Shown here: one piece after another, positions 1 to 10,559 of the stretch
How the letters are laid out: every line of letters begins with the position of its first letter
Numbering within the stretch: the stretch's first letter is position 1
NCBI GenBank assembly: GCA_014281115.1
Contig: JACONQ010000001.1
Location: forward strand, 1,922,001 to 1,986,000
Length of the DNA stretch: 64,000 nt
Source of the DNA: Laburnicola sp. R22_1
Taxonomy: Eukaryota > Ascomycota > Dothideomycetes > Pleosporales > Didymosphaeriaceae
Direction: 5' to 3'
The notes under the pieces: generated by a model
Told to the model about the DNA's origin: nothing
What the model saw: the letters and a program-made list of their open reading frames with translations, nothing else
Databases searched by the model: none
Position numbers and translations under genes: made by a program

Positions 1-1586
1 CCTTCCTCAATCTACATTTCAAGACCGACTACGTGGCGCGACTACCAGCGTAACTAGCCATCAGCATCAGCAGCGGCTGACTCCTCTACAAGAGGACTTC
101 CTAGTAGAATAGATCCTCGAAGAAGACGCGCGCGCCTGTCCTCCCTCACACGCTTGCGCTCAAGAAATAGCCAATTAAATCCTACGTATGAACGGCGACG
201 ATCAGCCTGTTGGCAAGCACTAGCTATACCACTTCATCAAGCGCCAGCCACGCATAGCCTCAGTAGTCGGCAGAAAGCTAGAGGCTCAGAGAGCTGATTC
301 AGCTACTCCAGAGCGTGTACGCGCCTTTCTAGAGCTCTTTGAGCAGACTAGAATACGCCTTAATATACGTACAGAGGATATCTAGAATATGGATGAGACT
401 GGTGTAGCTCTAGGGGTATGTACGAACACCAGAGTACTCTCTAGTAGCCAAAAGAAGAAGGCTTACATTCGGTCTCTAGAGAATCGCGAGTAGGTCTCTA
501 TAATTAAGTGTGTATTAGCAGCAGGGCGGAAACTACACTGCGCCGTCATCTTTAAAGGCCAGACCCTACAGACTACATAGTTTCCCTTATCCTACGTACC
601 TAACTGGCTCTATACAACCTCTAAGAACAGATAGACGTTAAAAGCAATAGGTGTTGAGTGGCTACAGCGCATATTTATCCCTAAGACAGCTGTAGGTGAT
701 GGCCAGTACCGCCTCCTCATCCTTAACGGCCATGGCAGCCACATTAATATAGACTTCCTATAGCTCTGCAAACAGCATCGAATAGAGCTCCTATACCTAC
801 CTGCGCATACCTCGCACGTCCTACAGCCTCTAGATCTCGCCCCTTTCTCTGTTATCAAGTCTAGTTACCAACGCCAGATCCAGGAGCTTGCATCGCTTGA
901 CGACGCCGCGCCTATTAAGAAGGAGCGCTTTATCGCCTACTACTATCAAGCTAGGGAGGCAGGCTTCACAGAGCGTGTGATTCGAGCTGGCTGGCAGGCT
1001 GCTAGTATCTGCCCATTTAACATCAATTACGTGCTCAGCTCGTTGCAAGTCTCTCAGAGGCCTACTACGCCTACGTATCAGCAGCAGCCTTATTAGCAGC
1101 CTCAGAGCTTCCTCTCAACCCCTTAAGGCCCTCACGATCTCTATATAGCGCAGCGCGACGTCCAGAGTGTCGAGAATCTAGGTTGTAGGACCTGGCTACT
1201 CCTTTAGAAAGCAGGTAAGGCGCTAGCAGCTGCAAATGCTAGAGCTGCAGGGCTAGAATCAGAGAAAAGACGCCTTAAGTATCATCTACAGACTACTAGC
1301 TCTCAGCGTCCTCGAAAGCGCGTTCAAATAGACCCAAATTGACGCTTTGCAGAGGTAGAGACTATCGTAGAGGCTATACGCGCAGCTAAGGCTGCAGGAG
1401 CTTAGCAGCAAAGATCTACTATATTAAGCGCTTCAGAAACAGCTTTAGTAGCTACTGCTGCTGCAACTCTAGAGTCTATGTGCACGCAGTGGCAATCATA
1501 ATAAGCGTTGTTAAGATATCGCGTGTTTTGTGCGGGTGTCGCGTTTTGGTGGGGTGGCCGGAATCCCCGGGTGGCCGGAGACTATG
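1..1586 (+). mobile_element. Pogo/Tan1-like DNA transposon, right part (element enters from left edge)
   Basis: The left end lies outside the window. The body is one transposase frame (positions 2-1501). It is followed by about 80 bases of GC-richer terminal sequence with the motif GGGTGGCCGG given twice (near 1551 and 1570). To the right, at about 1587, a gypsy reverse-transcriptase frame starts abruptly, so the element appears to be inserted in that retroelement. A TA dinucleotide sits at the junction (1583-1584 or 1587-1588). The exact end is uncertain by a few bases because the partner inverted repeat is not visible. Confidence 0.75.
2..1501 (+). pseudogene. Decayed pogo/Tan1-family DDE transposase
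   Basis: Frame 2 can be read for about 500 codons. The only breaks are TAG/TAA codons standing where Trp or Gln is expected, as RIP produces. Near the start a CENP-B-type helix-turn-helix region is visible (EEDARACPPSHACAQEIAN). The DDE_1 catalytic core follows: first Asp in NMDETG (about 389-404), second acidic site in LILNGHGSH (Asp changed to Asn), third in LQPLDLAPF. The C-terminal part is Gln/Ala-rich with basic stretches (RPRKRVQ) and ends CTQWQS at TAA 1499-1501. It would cut and paste its own element at TA sites. With many stops and the Asp-to-Asn change it must be inactive. It is less AT-rich than the gypsy sequence next to it, so RIP was milder or arrived later. Confidence 0.85.
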
Positions 1587-1869
1587 TACGCTAGCTTATA
1601 GCACTTCTAACTTTGCTGCCCCTATAGTAGTTATTAAGAAACTAAATAGTAGACTCTAGATCTATATTAACTATTATTAGCTAAACTTAGTTACTATTAA
1701 GAATAAGAACTTTTTACTAAATATATATAAGACGCTAGCAAAGTTTTTAGGCATCTAATAGTTTAGTATTTTTAATATTATTACAGCCTTCTATAAAGTA
1801 TATATTAAGGAGGATAATAAATATAAAACTATATTTGCAACCTAATATAGGCTTTTTAAATATTTAGTA
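1587..1869 (+). pseudogene. Gypsy element A, reverse transcriptase part 1
   Basis: This decayed Ty3/gypsy reverse-transcriptase frame reads STSNFAAPIVVIKKL, then a YINYYxLN-like stretch, then AKFLGI and FNIITAFYKV. These correspond to the usual fungal RT blocks around the first catalytic Asp (here FDII-type with D changed to N). The frame is very AT-rich and holds several TAG/TAA codons. It stops at the codons for LV at 1869 and resumes at 4401, after the Fot1-like element at 1870-4400, with a TA duplication at the junction. It belongs to the host element of the whole stack. The upstream gag and 5' LTR must lie left of the window or be lost. Confidence 0.8.
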
Positions 1870-1986
1870 ACCTAGATTATAAGCGAGTCGTCCACTTTAT
1901 TAACTCTCTTAGCCTTTTATAGCCTATACATCTATAACGCAATAAAATAATATTAATATAAGAGCTATCCTAGTTTAAGTAGTATC

Positions 1987-4319
1987 TACAGTATGCTTTT
2001 TACACGTTTGTAAGTTATGGCCAGTCTCTCTGTACCCTGCCGAGACAGTCCATGCAACGCGACAGTCAATGCAACACTTTTTACTAGGAAAATCAAGAAA
2101 AATAGAGATTTTTAAAGACTTATTACTCTATAACTATAATATATTATTAAAAACTTCTAATATATTTAATACTTTAAATTTTATTCTCTATATTACTAGA
2201 ATTTTACTTCTTCTTTTAATATTATAGTTTTTAATTATTTATAAAAACTAGTAAAATCTATAATTTTAAAATTAAAAAGTAATAATTATTTAGTAAGGAA
2301 GTATAGTATATAGAGTATCTTTAATATAGAAGTTATTTAGATTTAAAATATAACTAAGTAGTTAGATTATATACTACTTTTTTTTCTATATATTTTTAAT
2401 ATAGATAGATTAACTTATTAAATATATTATAAATCTAAAAAACTTCTATATTAAAGATACTCTATATACTATACTTCCTTACTAAATAATTATTACTTTT
2501 TAATTTTAAAATTATAGATTTTACTAGTTTTTTATAAATAATTAAAAACTATAATATTAAAAAGAAGTAAAATTCTAGTAATATAGAGAATAAAATTTAA
2601 AGTATTAAATATATTAGAAGTTTTTAATAATATATTATAGTTATAGAGTAATAAGTCTTTATCTCTATTTTTCTTGAATCTCTATAAAAAGTTTTCTTGA
2701 TTTTCATGGACTGTCTCGGCAGGGTAACGACCGCAGCGCGCTAAGTTGCCTACCGGCTGTACCTAATCGTCGCGTTGCCTTAACGCGTTTCTCGGCTTAA
2801 GTTGCTGCTTAACAGCCCTTTAAGTAATAATATCCTCTCCCTCTGCCTTTAATAGGGTGCCTTGCTTCTAGATCCGCTTCTTTTTGCAATTCTTGCGCGT
2901 TGTGGCGGCCTTATTTGCTCTCTTAAGGCTTAAGATTCGCTCGCGCATAAGCGCCATTTAATGCATTGCTTTAGAAGAGCCTCTTTCTAGCTAATTAAGC
3001 CTCTTAATAATAGAAGCAGGTGACAAGCTCTTATGCGCGCGAATCCGCTCGCGAATCAACGTTGATTAAGCCTCTAGTTCGCGCACATTGCTAGGTGTTT
3101 TGGCCTCCCACACAGCCTCTAGTAGGATTGCTGGCAACGGCATCCTTAGCTTAATATTAAGCTTCAAGATCACTACCTCTAGATTGTGTGGGGCTAGTCC
3201 AGCGCCCTAAAAGCTTACGCAGATATTCTCCTTTATAATTAACTAGTTATAGGCGGCGCGGAAGGCAGGTAGGAACTTAAGCTTGGTGATATGGTTGATA
3301 TGGTCGCGTATTAGGCTCGACACTTGGCACCCGTACGCCCGCTTTAATGGCGAGAAACAGCTAACGTCTAGCGGCTGCAGGAGGTGCGACAAATGTGGCG
3401 GCATACAGAGAGTATAGATATTGTTATCCTTGCAAATTTCTTGGAATTTAAGCGACTTGTGGCTCTTATGGCTGTTAAGTATAAGCAGCTAGCGCGCGCC
3501 TACCCTATGCGCTGCTATATGCTTAATAAAGTGCTGTAGCCAGGCAATACTAAGCTCGTTAGTAGTCTAACTATTGTCGCTAAGCCTAATAGTCCAGTCG
3601 CCTGGTATATCCTCGCCCTCATACCAGGCAGAGAGGTGATACTAGCCAGCGAAAATAACAAAGGGTGGGATTGCCCACCTAGCAGCGTTGATTCTATGGA
3701 TCACTGTGACCTATTCGCGATTGCCTAGCTAGATTGCTTTTGGCCGGCTACGTCTCTCTAATCCTATGACAACTAGCTAGGAGGATATCTTGCCCATTAG
3801 AAAGCCAGTCTCGTCGAAGTTGAAGGTGTCCTCGTTATGGATACCGTAGGTGGCCTTCGTACGCGCTACGAGGTTAAACCAGCGTTGTATAGCTTCTGGA
3901 TCCTCGCAGAGCGCTCTCTGGTGGTTGTACGGTCGATTAAACCGCGTAGTAAGGCTGTCTGTTCGCTTGACAAAGTTTCTAGGCCACTGTTGACTGACCT
4001 GGCCACTGCCGCGCTCAGCGAGCAACTTATCCGCCATATTCCGCACAGCTTCTAGAGTAGGCGCAAACCCTCGCGAATCTAGATCAAGTATATACTCGAT
4101 AATTACCTCCTCTTCTAGCTTAGTAAGCTTTCTTAAGTTGGGCTGGCAATCGCGTCGCGCAGGCTTCCCGGCGCGTCGGTCGCGCAGCGTTAATCGGGGG
4201 ACATTATAAGCCCGTACAGCCTCTCGTACAGTCTAAATTCGGTTCTGATTAATAGCTAGGATAGCAAGGTAGATATCTGCTTCGTTGCAGGGCAATTAAG
4301 TAGAAGTTGGTTGAGCCAT
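1987..4319 (-). pseudogene. Decayed Fot1/pogo-type transposase of element G
   Basis: Reading minus from ATG at 4319, the frame begins MAQPTST and shows a CENP-B-like DNA-binding region with LDSRGFAPTLEAVRNMADKL and a FVKR motif. It then shows the DDE core, starting with TFNFDETGF at about 3800. The C-terminus carries a CCHC zinc knuckle that is physically split: RCGRY lies at about 2727-2745 and RETGHNLQTC at about 1998-2034, with the MITE at 2035-2724 between them. Breaks are TAA/TAG at Gln and Trp positions. The 89-codon stretch at 3777-4046 is the longest free of stops. The gene is inactive. Confidence 0.85.
2035..2724. repeat. 690-bp palindromic MITE / foldback element H
   Basis: The ends are CCCTGCCGAGACAGTCCATG and its exact complement, flanked by TA on both sides (2033-2034 and 2725-2726). 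Inside, the left arm (about 2100-2345) and right arm (about 2425-2665) are near-perfect inverted copies, leaving a short AT-rich loop around 2350-2425. There is no coding capacity. The outer 60-80 bases of the two arms differ: the left has an extra CAACGCGACAGTCAATG segment and the right has a duplicated AATC...TTTTC stretch. The insertion falls inside the zinc-knuckle codons of transposase G, which proves it is a later arrival. Confidence 0.9.
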
Positions 4320-4400
4320 TATAGTTTGTAGGTGACGCATTGTAGAAAGTTAACAAGGTGGGCGACTCGCTTGTAAGGGCGACTCGCTTATAATCTAGGT

Positions 4401-4720
4401 TAATGCCTTTTAGACTATATAATACTCTAGCTATATTCTAGTCTTATATTAATAAGACCCTATAGAAATATCTTAATAACTTTTACTTAGCATATATTAA
4501 CAACGTTCTTATTTTTAGCTAGACGCTAGCGGAGTATAAGAAGCATATCTATTAGGTCTACTATTATCTAAAAGATGTAAGAGTCTACCTAAATATTAAC
4601 AAATACAAGTTTACTATAAAAAGAGTTAAGTACCTAAGACTAATACTTACTATTAAAGAAATTAAAATAAATCTTACTAAGGTTAGTATTATTTCTAAGT
4701 AGTGTTTACCTATAAATATA
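4401..4720 (+). pseudogene. Gypsy element A, reverse transcriptase part 2
   Basis: The frame resumes as PFRLYNTLAIF, then YINKTL, FYLAYINNVLIFS (the YxDD box, as YINN after RIP), YKKHI, VYLNINKYKFTIKRVKYLRL and TIKEIKINLTKV. These are the palm and thumb blocks of Ty3/gypsy reverse transcriptase. It ends with LPINI at 4720, where element B starts. The five bases 4716-4720 (ATATA) are repeated at 15007-15011, where the frame picks up again as REV then FLRFINFYR. Confidence 0.88.
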
Positions 4721-4928
4721 TGTCACTAATCTAAGGTGCGATCCCCTCGCTTACGTTATATTACTCTTTTAGAACTAGCGCGATTACTAAGTAAGGTCCT
4801 AAGTAAGACTATATATATAGCCTGCCTACGTATCTACCTTATATAGGTATTGCTACTATCTTATATTTAGATCCTAATAGTTACTATTATTTTATATATA
4901 GCGTAATAATCTCTATAGTATTCTTATA
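4721..4928 (+). repeat. 5' LTR of gypsy B
   Basis: This 208-bp repeat matches 14799-15006 end to end with RIP-type differences. It starts TGTCACTAATC and ends TTCTTATA. TSD ATATA at 4716-4720. Confidence 0.9.
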
Positions 4929-5415
4929 CTATAGTAGTGATTATTAAGCTATAGCCTATCTCTAAGACGTTACTAATAACATCTATTAATAGATATAGTA
5001 AGTAGGGCGCTCCTACGTCCTAAAGTACCTTATATATTAGAAGCATAGATGCCTCCTCTAGAGTATTACTAATATAACTAATAGTAATAATAATAATGCT
5101 TACCTATAGGTTACTTATTAATAATAGGTATAGTAGAAGATAAAGAATTAGCTTTATCTTATAAAGCACATAGGTTATGTCTTATAAGACGTTAGATCCC
5201 TAGTATTATTATAATAGATAGTTTCTAGAAGGATAACCTACTTATAGATAGTATAGTTTCTAATAATAACCTATAAGCTTAGTAAGCTTTATATATAGTA
5301 ACTATTACAGTAATTATAAGAATAGCTTACTAATAAGAAAATCTAGTTATTATAATAACTATAAGTCTAGCTTACTTAAATAAGCTACCTATAGTTATAA
5401 CTATTAAACTTATTA
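4929..5415. other. Internal leader of gypsy B, no gene seen
   Basis: This is AT-rich sequence between the 5' LTR of B and the Fot1-like insertion. Many in-register TAG/TAA triplets and short TAATAATAG runs suggest decayed Gln-rich coding or leader sequence. I cannot identify a product. Confidence 0.5.
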
Positions 5416-7285
5416 ATATACTTTGCACTCGAGTCGGATACTCTATTAAGTCGAACACTTTGCCAAGACCCTACTAAGTTCTATACTATTCACAATAGTA
5501 TAGAGTTAATATAAACTATTTTTAATAGTCTAAATAGGCTAAACTATTTAGAATCTACTTCTATAAGCTGTCTATAGGTTTTTTTATTATGTCTAGGCTT
5601 GCCGCAGCGTCTACAGTGCTATTAAGTGGATTCGCCTCCATTAGTACGCACCCTCTTCTTTGCCTTCTTGCCATTACTACGCACTCTAAAGTCCTTTAGA
5701 GTAGCTAGTCGCTGGCCCTCTTTAACTATAAGGACTTCTTCTTGCTGCAATCGCTTTCTTTTATATGATTTATATTGTGTGGCGGCCTTATTAGTAGCTT
5801 AAAGTTTGGCGTTACGTTTGGTTATTAATACTAAAGAATGCCCTATTATCTTAGCGCCTTTAACGAGCTTTTCTATCGCCTTAACTATATAAGTTAGGGA
5901 ACTATCCATATGCCTTTAAATCCTCTGCTTAACTAGCGTTAATTGTGACCTAAGTTCTATACTATTTCGCGGAGTTTGCGACTCCTATATACTATTACGA
6001 ATAGTATAAAGTGGAGGCGTACGCAGGCGGACGTTAAGCTGCGATATTACAGCTTCTAGATTGTGGAGCACTAAGCTAGCACCTTAAAAGCCTTCTTTAA
6101 TATTACTTTTAGTAAACAAAGCCTTAAAAGTAGCAATAAAGCAAGGCAGAAACTTAATTTTAGTAATGTGCGTAATGTGGTTGCGCATTAAATCCTTAGC
6201 TTAGCGCCTATACGCCTTTTTTAAAGGCGCGAAACAGCTCACATTAAGTGGCTGCAAGAGGTGCGACAAATGCGAGGGCATATAGAAAGCAACAATATTG
6301 CTTTTTTGCAATACTGTTTGAATTCGAATAAGTTATAACTCTTATGGCTGTTAAGAATAAGCAAATGTGTTGTGCTAATAACACGCCTCTTTATATGCTT
6401 ATTAAAGTGCTTTAGCCACTATAGACTAAGCTTATATATTGTCTAGCCGTTCTTAGAGACTGCAATAACCTAATTATAAAGTAGATTCTTCTCCTTATAC
6501 CAGGCGAAGAGGTGGTGCTTGCCCCCAAAGATAATAAAGGGTGGGATCCACCACCCCGTCGCATTAATGCCTTAGATGACTATTATCCACTCTCTATTGC
6601 CCTGCTGTACCTGCTTTGGTCATCCTCGACGCTTAGAGCCTATAACTACTGCTCTAGTTTATATTATGCCTATTATAAAGCCTACTTTATTAAAATTGTA
6701 GGTGTTCTTACCTAGAATACTATGTTTGGCCTTTATATTCTCCACAAGCCGGAACTAGTCTTATATTATCTTAGGATCCTCCTAGATAGCTTTTTTGTAG
6801 TCGTACTTTTAATTAAACTTAACTTTAAGCTCTGGCTAGCGCTTAACAAAGTTATAAGACCACCTCTAGCCAACTAGCTTATAGTGGCGTGTAGCTAGTA
6901 AAGAATTAGCCATATCTTTTATAGCATTAAGCTGAGGTAAAAATCCTCGCGCGTCTAGATCGAGTATATGCTCCATAATCGCCTGCTCCTCTCTTATAGT
7001 AAGTCTTATTTTGTTAGGTGCACAGTTGCGTCTAAACATCTTTCTAGCGCGTTAGTTGCTAAGTGTACTTTAAGAGATATTATAGATAGCTACAGCGCAT
7101 TACTAAGAGAGTGTTGCATTTTATTTAATAGTCTAGATTATAAGCTATATACGCGCTTTTTTTAACGCTAGTAGTTTATTATGTGGTTAAGGCATCGCGT
7201 TATACTATTGCTAATAGTACGTTTTAGTAGGGTCTTGGCAAAGTATCTAACTTAATAGAGTGTTCGACTCGAGTGTAAAGTACGT
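5416..7285 (-). mobile_element. Fot1-like DNA transposon, copy 1 (inside gypsy B)
   Basis: This 1870-bp element has terminal inverted repeats built on ACGTACTTTGCACTCGAG, mutated to ATATACTTTG at the left end. TA flanks both ends (5414-5415 and 7286-7287). A second TIR block (ACTTTGCCAAGACCC) lies about 35 bases in. It is the same family as 45976-47846 but in the opposite orientation. The transposase is on the minus strand and heavily broken. The intact-looking 65- to 67-codon frames at 6512-6715 and 6968-7165 on the + strand are antisense shadows of it. Confidence 0.9.
5560..7200 (-). pseudogene. Decayed Fot1-like transposase, copy 1
   Basis: The minus-strand frame runs parallel to the better-preserved copy at 46066-47772, with the same blocks: N-terminal CENP-B-like region opposite 6900-7160, DDE core opposite about 6350-6760, C-terminal basic region and CCHC knuckle near 5600. 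It carries more TAA/TAG codons than copy 2 and shows small size changes. The gene is inactive. Boundaries are approximate and come from comparison with the other copy. Confidence 0.75.
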
Positions 7286-8450
7286 TATAAGTTACTATAA
7301 TAGTAGGAGAGATATTTACTATTATTGTAATATTTTTAGTAGAAATCTCTTAGTTATAAAAAAGAACAAACCATTATAAGTTATTATAAATCTCTATAAT
7401 CCTATTTACCTTACTAATAAGAGATAAGACGACGTTAATGTTATTGTCTAGATTTAATAATAGTAACGTCTCTAACTATAATATCTTCTCTATTACTTAT
7501 AACACACTATAATAATAGTAGATAGTTTTATAGAACCTTTATAATAATAGTAGAAGGTTATAATACATAGAATCTTTATAATAATAGTAGATAGTTATAT
7601 AGAATCTCTATAATAATAATAGCAAATAGACACATAAGACCTCTATAATAATAGTAGATAGTAATAATCTAGATAACTTATAGTCTAAGACATAGTTATA
7701 AATTAAGTTAGTAAGATCTATACTCTTAGTAAATTACTCTAGTATAGTATATTAGCAACTCTAGTTATTAGGTACGCTTATTTTGCATAGTTAAAAGTCT
7801 TAAGACCTTATAGTAATTCTAATAAGTCTTACCTACTTTATCAAAGCCTAGAGAGTTTAATATTACTATATAAGATTCTAAGTTTTTATATATATCTAGA
7901 ATTTTATAGTTATATATAGGCTAGATTATAACGCCTAGTATAAAAGCAACTATTACAACTAGTAGTAGTACTTATCTTACCCTTAACTTTGCAATCTTAA
8001 TCTATAATTTAAATTATACACTTACTAAAAAATAAATCTATTATATATATAGTAAATAAGATAGCAAGACTAAGCTATAAGAATAATAATAATACTAGCT
8101 TCTATAAGAAGCCCCGCAACTTCGCTACTATGTCTTAGCTAGAGGTCCTAACTTAGTAGAGCACTACTTAGAGTACCCTGCCTATAGACTAGAATAATTT
8201 AGACAATAACTTACTAAAGATAGAGCGACAACGTAATAAGCGTAAAGTTACCTTTAAAAAGAGACTTCTTTAACCTAAAGATTATAAAAAGCTTTTATAG
8301 ATAATAATAATAATAATAATAATATCTAACTTTTTAATAAAAGTAACCCTTTTGTTAATATATATAACTAACTAACTATAATATATAACTAATAAGATTA
8401 TGCTAGTTTACTATCTACTAATCTTCCTAAGTATATATACTTTACTAGTA
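7286..8450. other. Gypsy B internal region with imperfect tandem repeats
   Basis: At 7305-7375 is a segment (AGTAGGAGAGATATTTACTA and following) that recurs at 33190-33255 and inverted at 24190-24265. From about 7505 to 7670 an imperfect repeat of 30-37 bases occurs five times, each unit starting TAATAATAGTAG. If TAA/TAG are restored to Gln codons the repeat would encode Gln tracts, so this may be a decayed Gln-rich gag start. No product is recognised. Confidence 0.45.
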
Positions 8451-10550
8451 TTACTAACACTAATAGTAATATACTAGATTACTAACTCTAAGTTAGCGTA
8501 ACTAGTATAAAGGATAGTTTAAAGCTAGATAAAGTTAAGGTGTAAGAATATATATAGTTTATTAACGCTATTAACTAAAAACATGAGTTCTAGTAGAATA
8601 TTATTATATTACTATTAACAACTATATAATAAATTACTAATAAATTAGAAGACAATTAGACTAAGATTTAAGAGTTTAAATAACTTAGGGCTAGTTATAA
8701 AGTGTTAGAGCAATAGTTTAGAACAAAGTTAAAATAAGTTAAGATATTAGAGAATTATATATTATTATATAAGAACTCCCTTAAGATAGTAAAACAAAAT
8801 AATATCTAGCTTCGAGCACATTATAAGTTATTAAAAAGGACTTTATTATTCTTAGGAGATCTAAGATTTCTACCGCCTATTATATAGCTATATAATAATA
8901 ACTTAGAGAGCTCTAAGGTTAACTACTAGATAATTATATTCCGCGCGTTAACTATTAAGACTTAGAGAATTGTGTCTTATAATTAATAGAAGCTAAGTAT
9001 GTAATTTAATAAGAATTAAATATAGCTTGCATCTATATTACTAAGCTTAGGGGACAACTACCTATACATATTATATAGTGGGGTTAACCTTATAACACGC
9101 AATAGTTTAGAGATCCTAAGTAGCCTATTTTCTCTATTAAGTAATTCTCTAATATTAAAGTTCGCTATACTCTAGCGAATAGTCTGTTACTTAATTATAT
9201 ATATTTATCTCTTGCCTTAAATTTATATTATAATAGGCGTGCCGTTAGCTATATAAGTTACGATAATAATAGATCTATCTACTACTCTTTTGCAAAGTAA
9301 TTCTATTACTAGGACTTATAGCAAATTCATAATACTTACGCATCTAAATGCCTAATATAGATCCCTTTTCTCGTAAGGATAAAGATAAGAATAACTATAA
9401 ACGCTAGTGTATTATATTAATAAACAAACTATAGACTTTACCTACTAAGTAGCTTTGTATTATATATTTACAAAGCTAACTAAAGGGGTAGGCCTAGACT
9501 CTTATATACCTATATTTTAAGACTACTATAACTATAGCTAATGTGCTTAACTATTTTAATAAGATCTATTTATTAGAGAATAAACTATTAGATGCCTAGG
9601 AAAAGATTATAGGCAATACCCTAGTCTAGGGCCCTAAAGAAACTCTTATAGATTAGTACGCGCGATTTATAGTAGTTATTAACTATTTTAGTATATCTAA
9701 CTACTTACTAATAAATTACGCCTACTACCTTATATATTCTTATATTATATATACTACTAACGTATTATCTATTTCTAGTAAGTCTTTTGCTACTTATTTA
9801 GAACGCGTGTTATATATAGAACGCCTTAATTATAAATCTATAATAGGTTATTTAAAGGCCTTTGTAATAGCTTCTAACTACTTAAAAGCTTGTATAATAA
9901 ATATAAATATAACTAGATCTAATACTGCTACGCGTACCACTTTATTCGCCCTGTATATAAAGTCTACTAGGCGTAATAACTATAGGCGCACATTACGCAA
10001 ATTAGACCTACTAGCTAAAGCTAATACCTATTTTAAATATAGCGTAATAGGATATTAAGTAATAGACGTAACTACTAACTATTATAATAATGCTATTACT
10101 TTAGTAAAGGATATTAAGTATCTTTATATTATTCTCTTAGGCCCTATTAATTATAAAGATGCGCAGCATATCTACACTATTTAGATAAACTCTAACTAAC
10201 TATATAGAATATATAGATATAATAGGTTTTATAGTAAGTTATCTAAACCTAATAACTTAGCTAATAACAACCTAGATGTACGTTAAGATTAGGACTATAA
10301 GGATAAGGATAAGTTATATTTTTAGTAGCTTTAGAGCGAAATTGCATAATAGAGTAATAATAACAGCATATATAAAGACATCTTATAGTAGTATAGTAAA
10401 AGATTAATAAGTTTAAATTAAATATAGAGCTAGATTTTAACTTATAGCGTATGTAATAGATCTCCGCAATTAATATAGATAAACTAGACAAAACTAAACA
10501 ATAACTCTAGTTTACTTATTTAGTTACACTAGCTGCATCTTAAAAATAGG
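8450..10550 (+). pseudogene. Gypsy B gag-like region, decayed
   Basis: This long stretch between leader and protease has the position and composition expected for gag, but no zinc knuckle could be made out. The open 83-codon piece at 9807-10058 (MLYIERLNYKSIIGYLKAF start) is the longest stop-free part. A piece reading YKDAQHIYTI near 10155 looks coding. The assignment rests mainly on position upstream of the protease. Confidence 0.45.
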
Positions 10551-10559
10551 TAAAGACGT

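Larger units (their letters stand above)
1870..4400 (-). mobile_element. Fot1-like DNA transposon G (split by a MITE)
   Basis: The ends are inverted copies: ACCTAGATTATAAGCGAGTC at 1870 and its complement ending at 4400. Both sides are flanked by TA (1868-1869 and 4401-4402). The right end carries a duplicated GGGCGACTCGCTT motif. Without the internal 690-bp MITE the element is about 1.84 kb, the usual Fot1/pogo size. It sits inside the reverse transcriptase of gypsy A, whose frame continues on both sides. Its transposase runs on the minus strand. Confidence 0.88.

Noticed and set aside
6512..7165. Two + strand frames (6512-6715, 6968-7165) with near-copies on the minus strand at 46096-46293 and 46642-46842
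   Set aside because: Their similarity looked like conservation of a small protein, but both pairs are antisense to the same Fot1-like transposase; similarity follows from the element being present twice.
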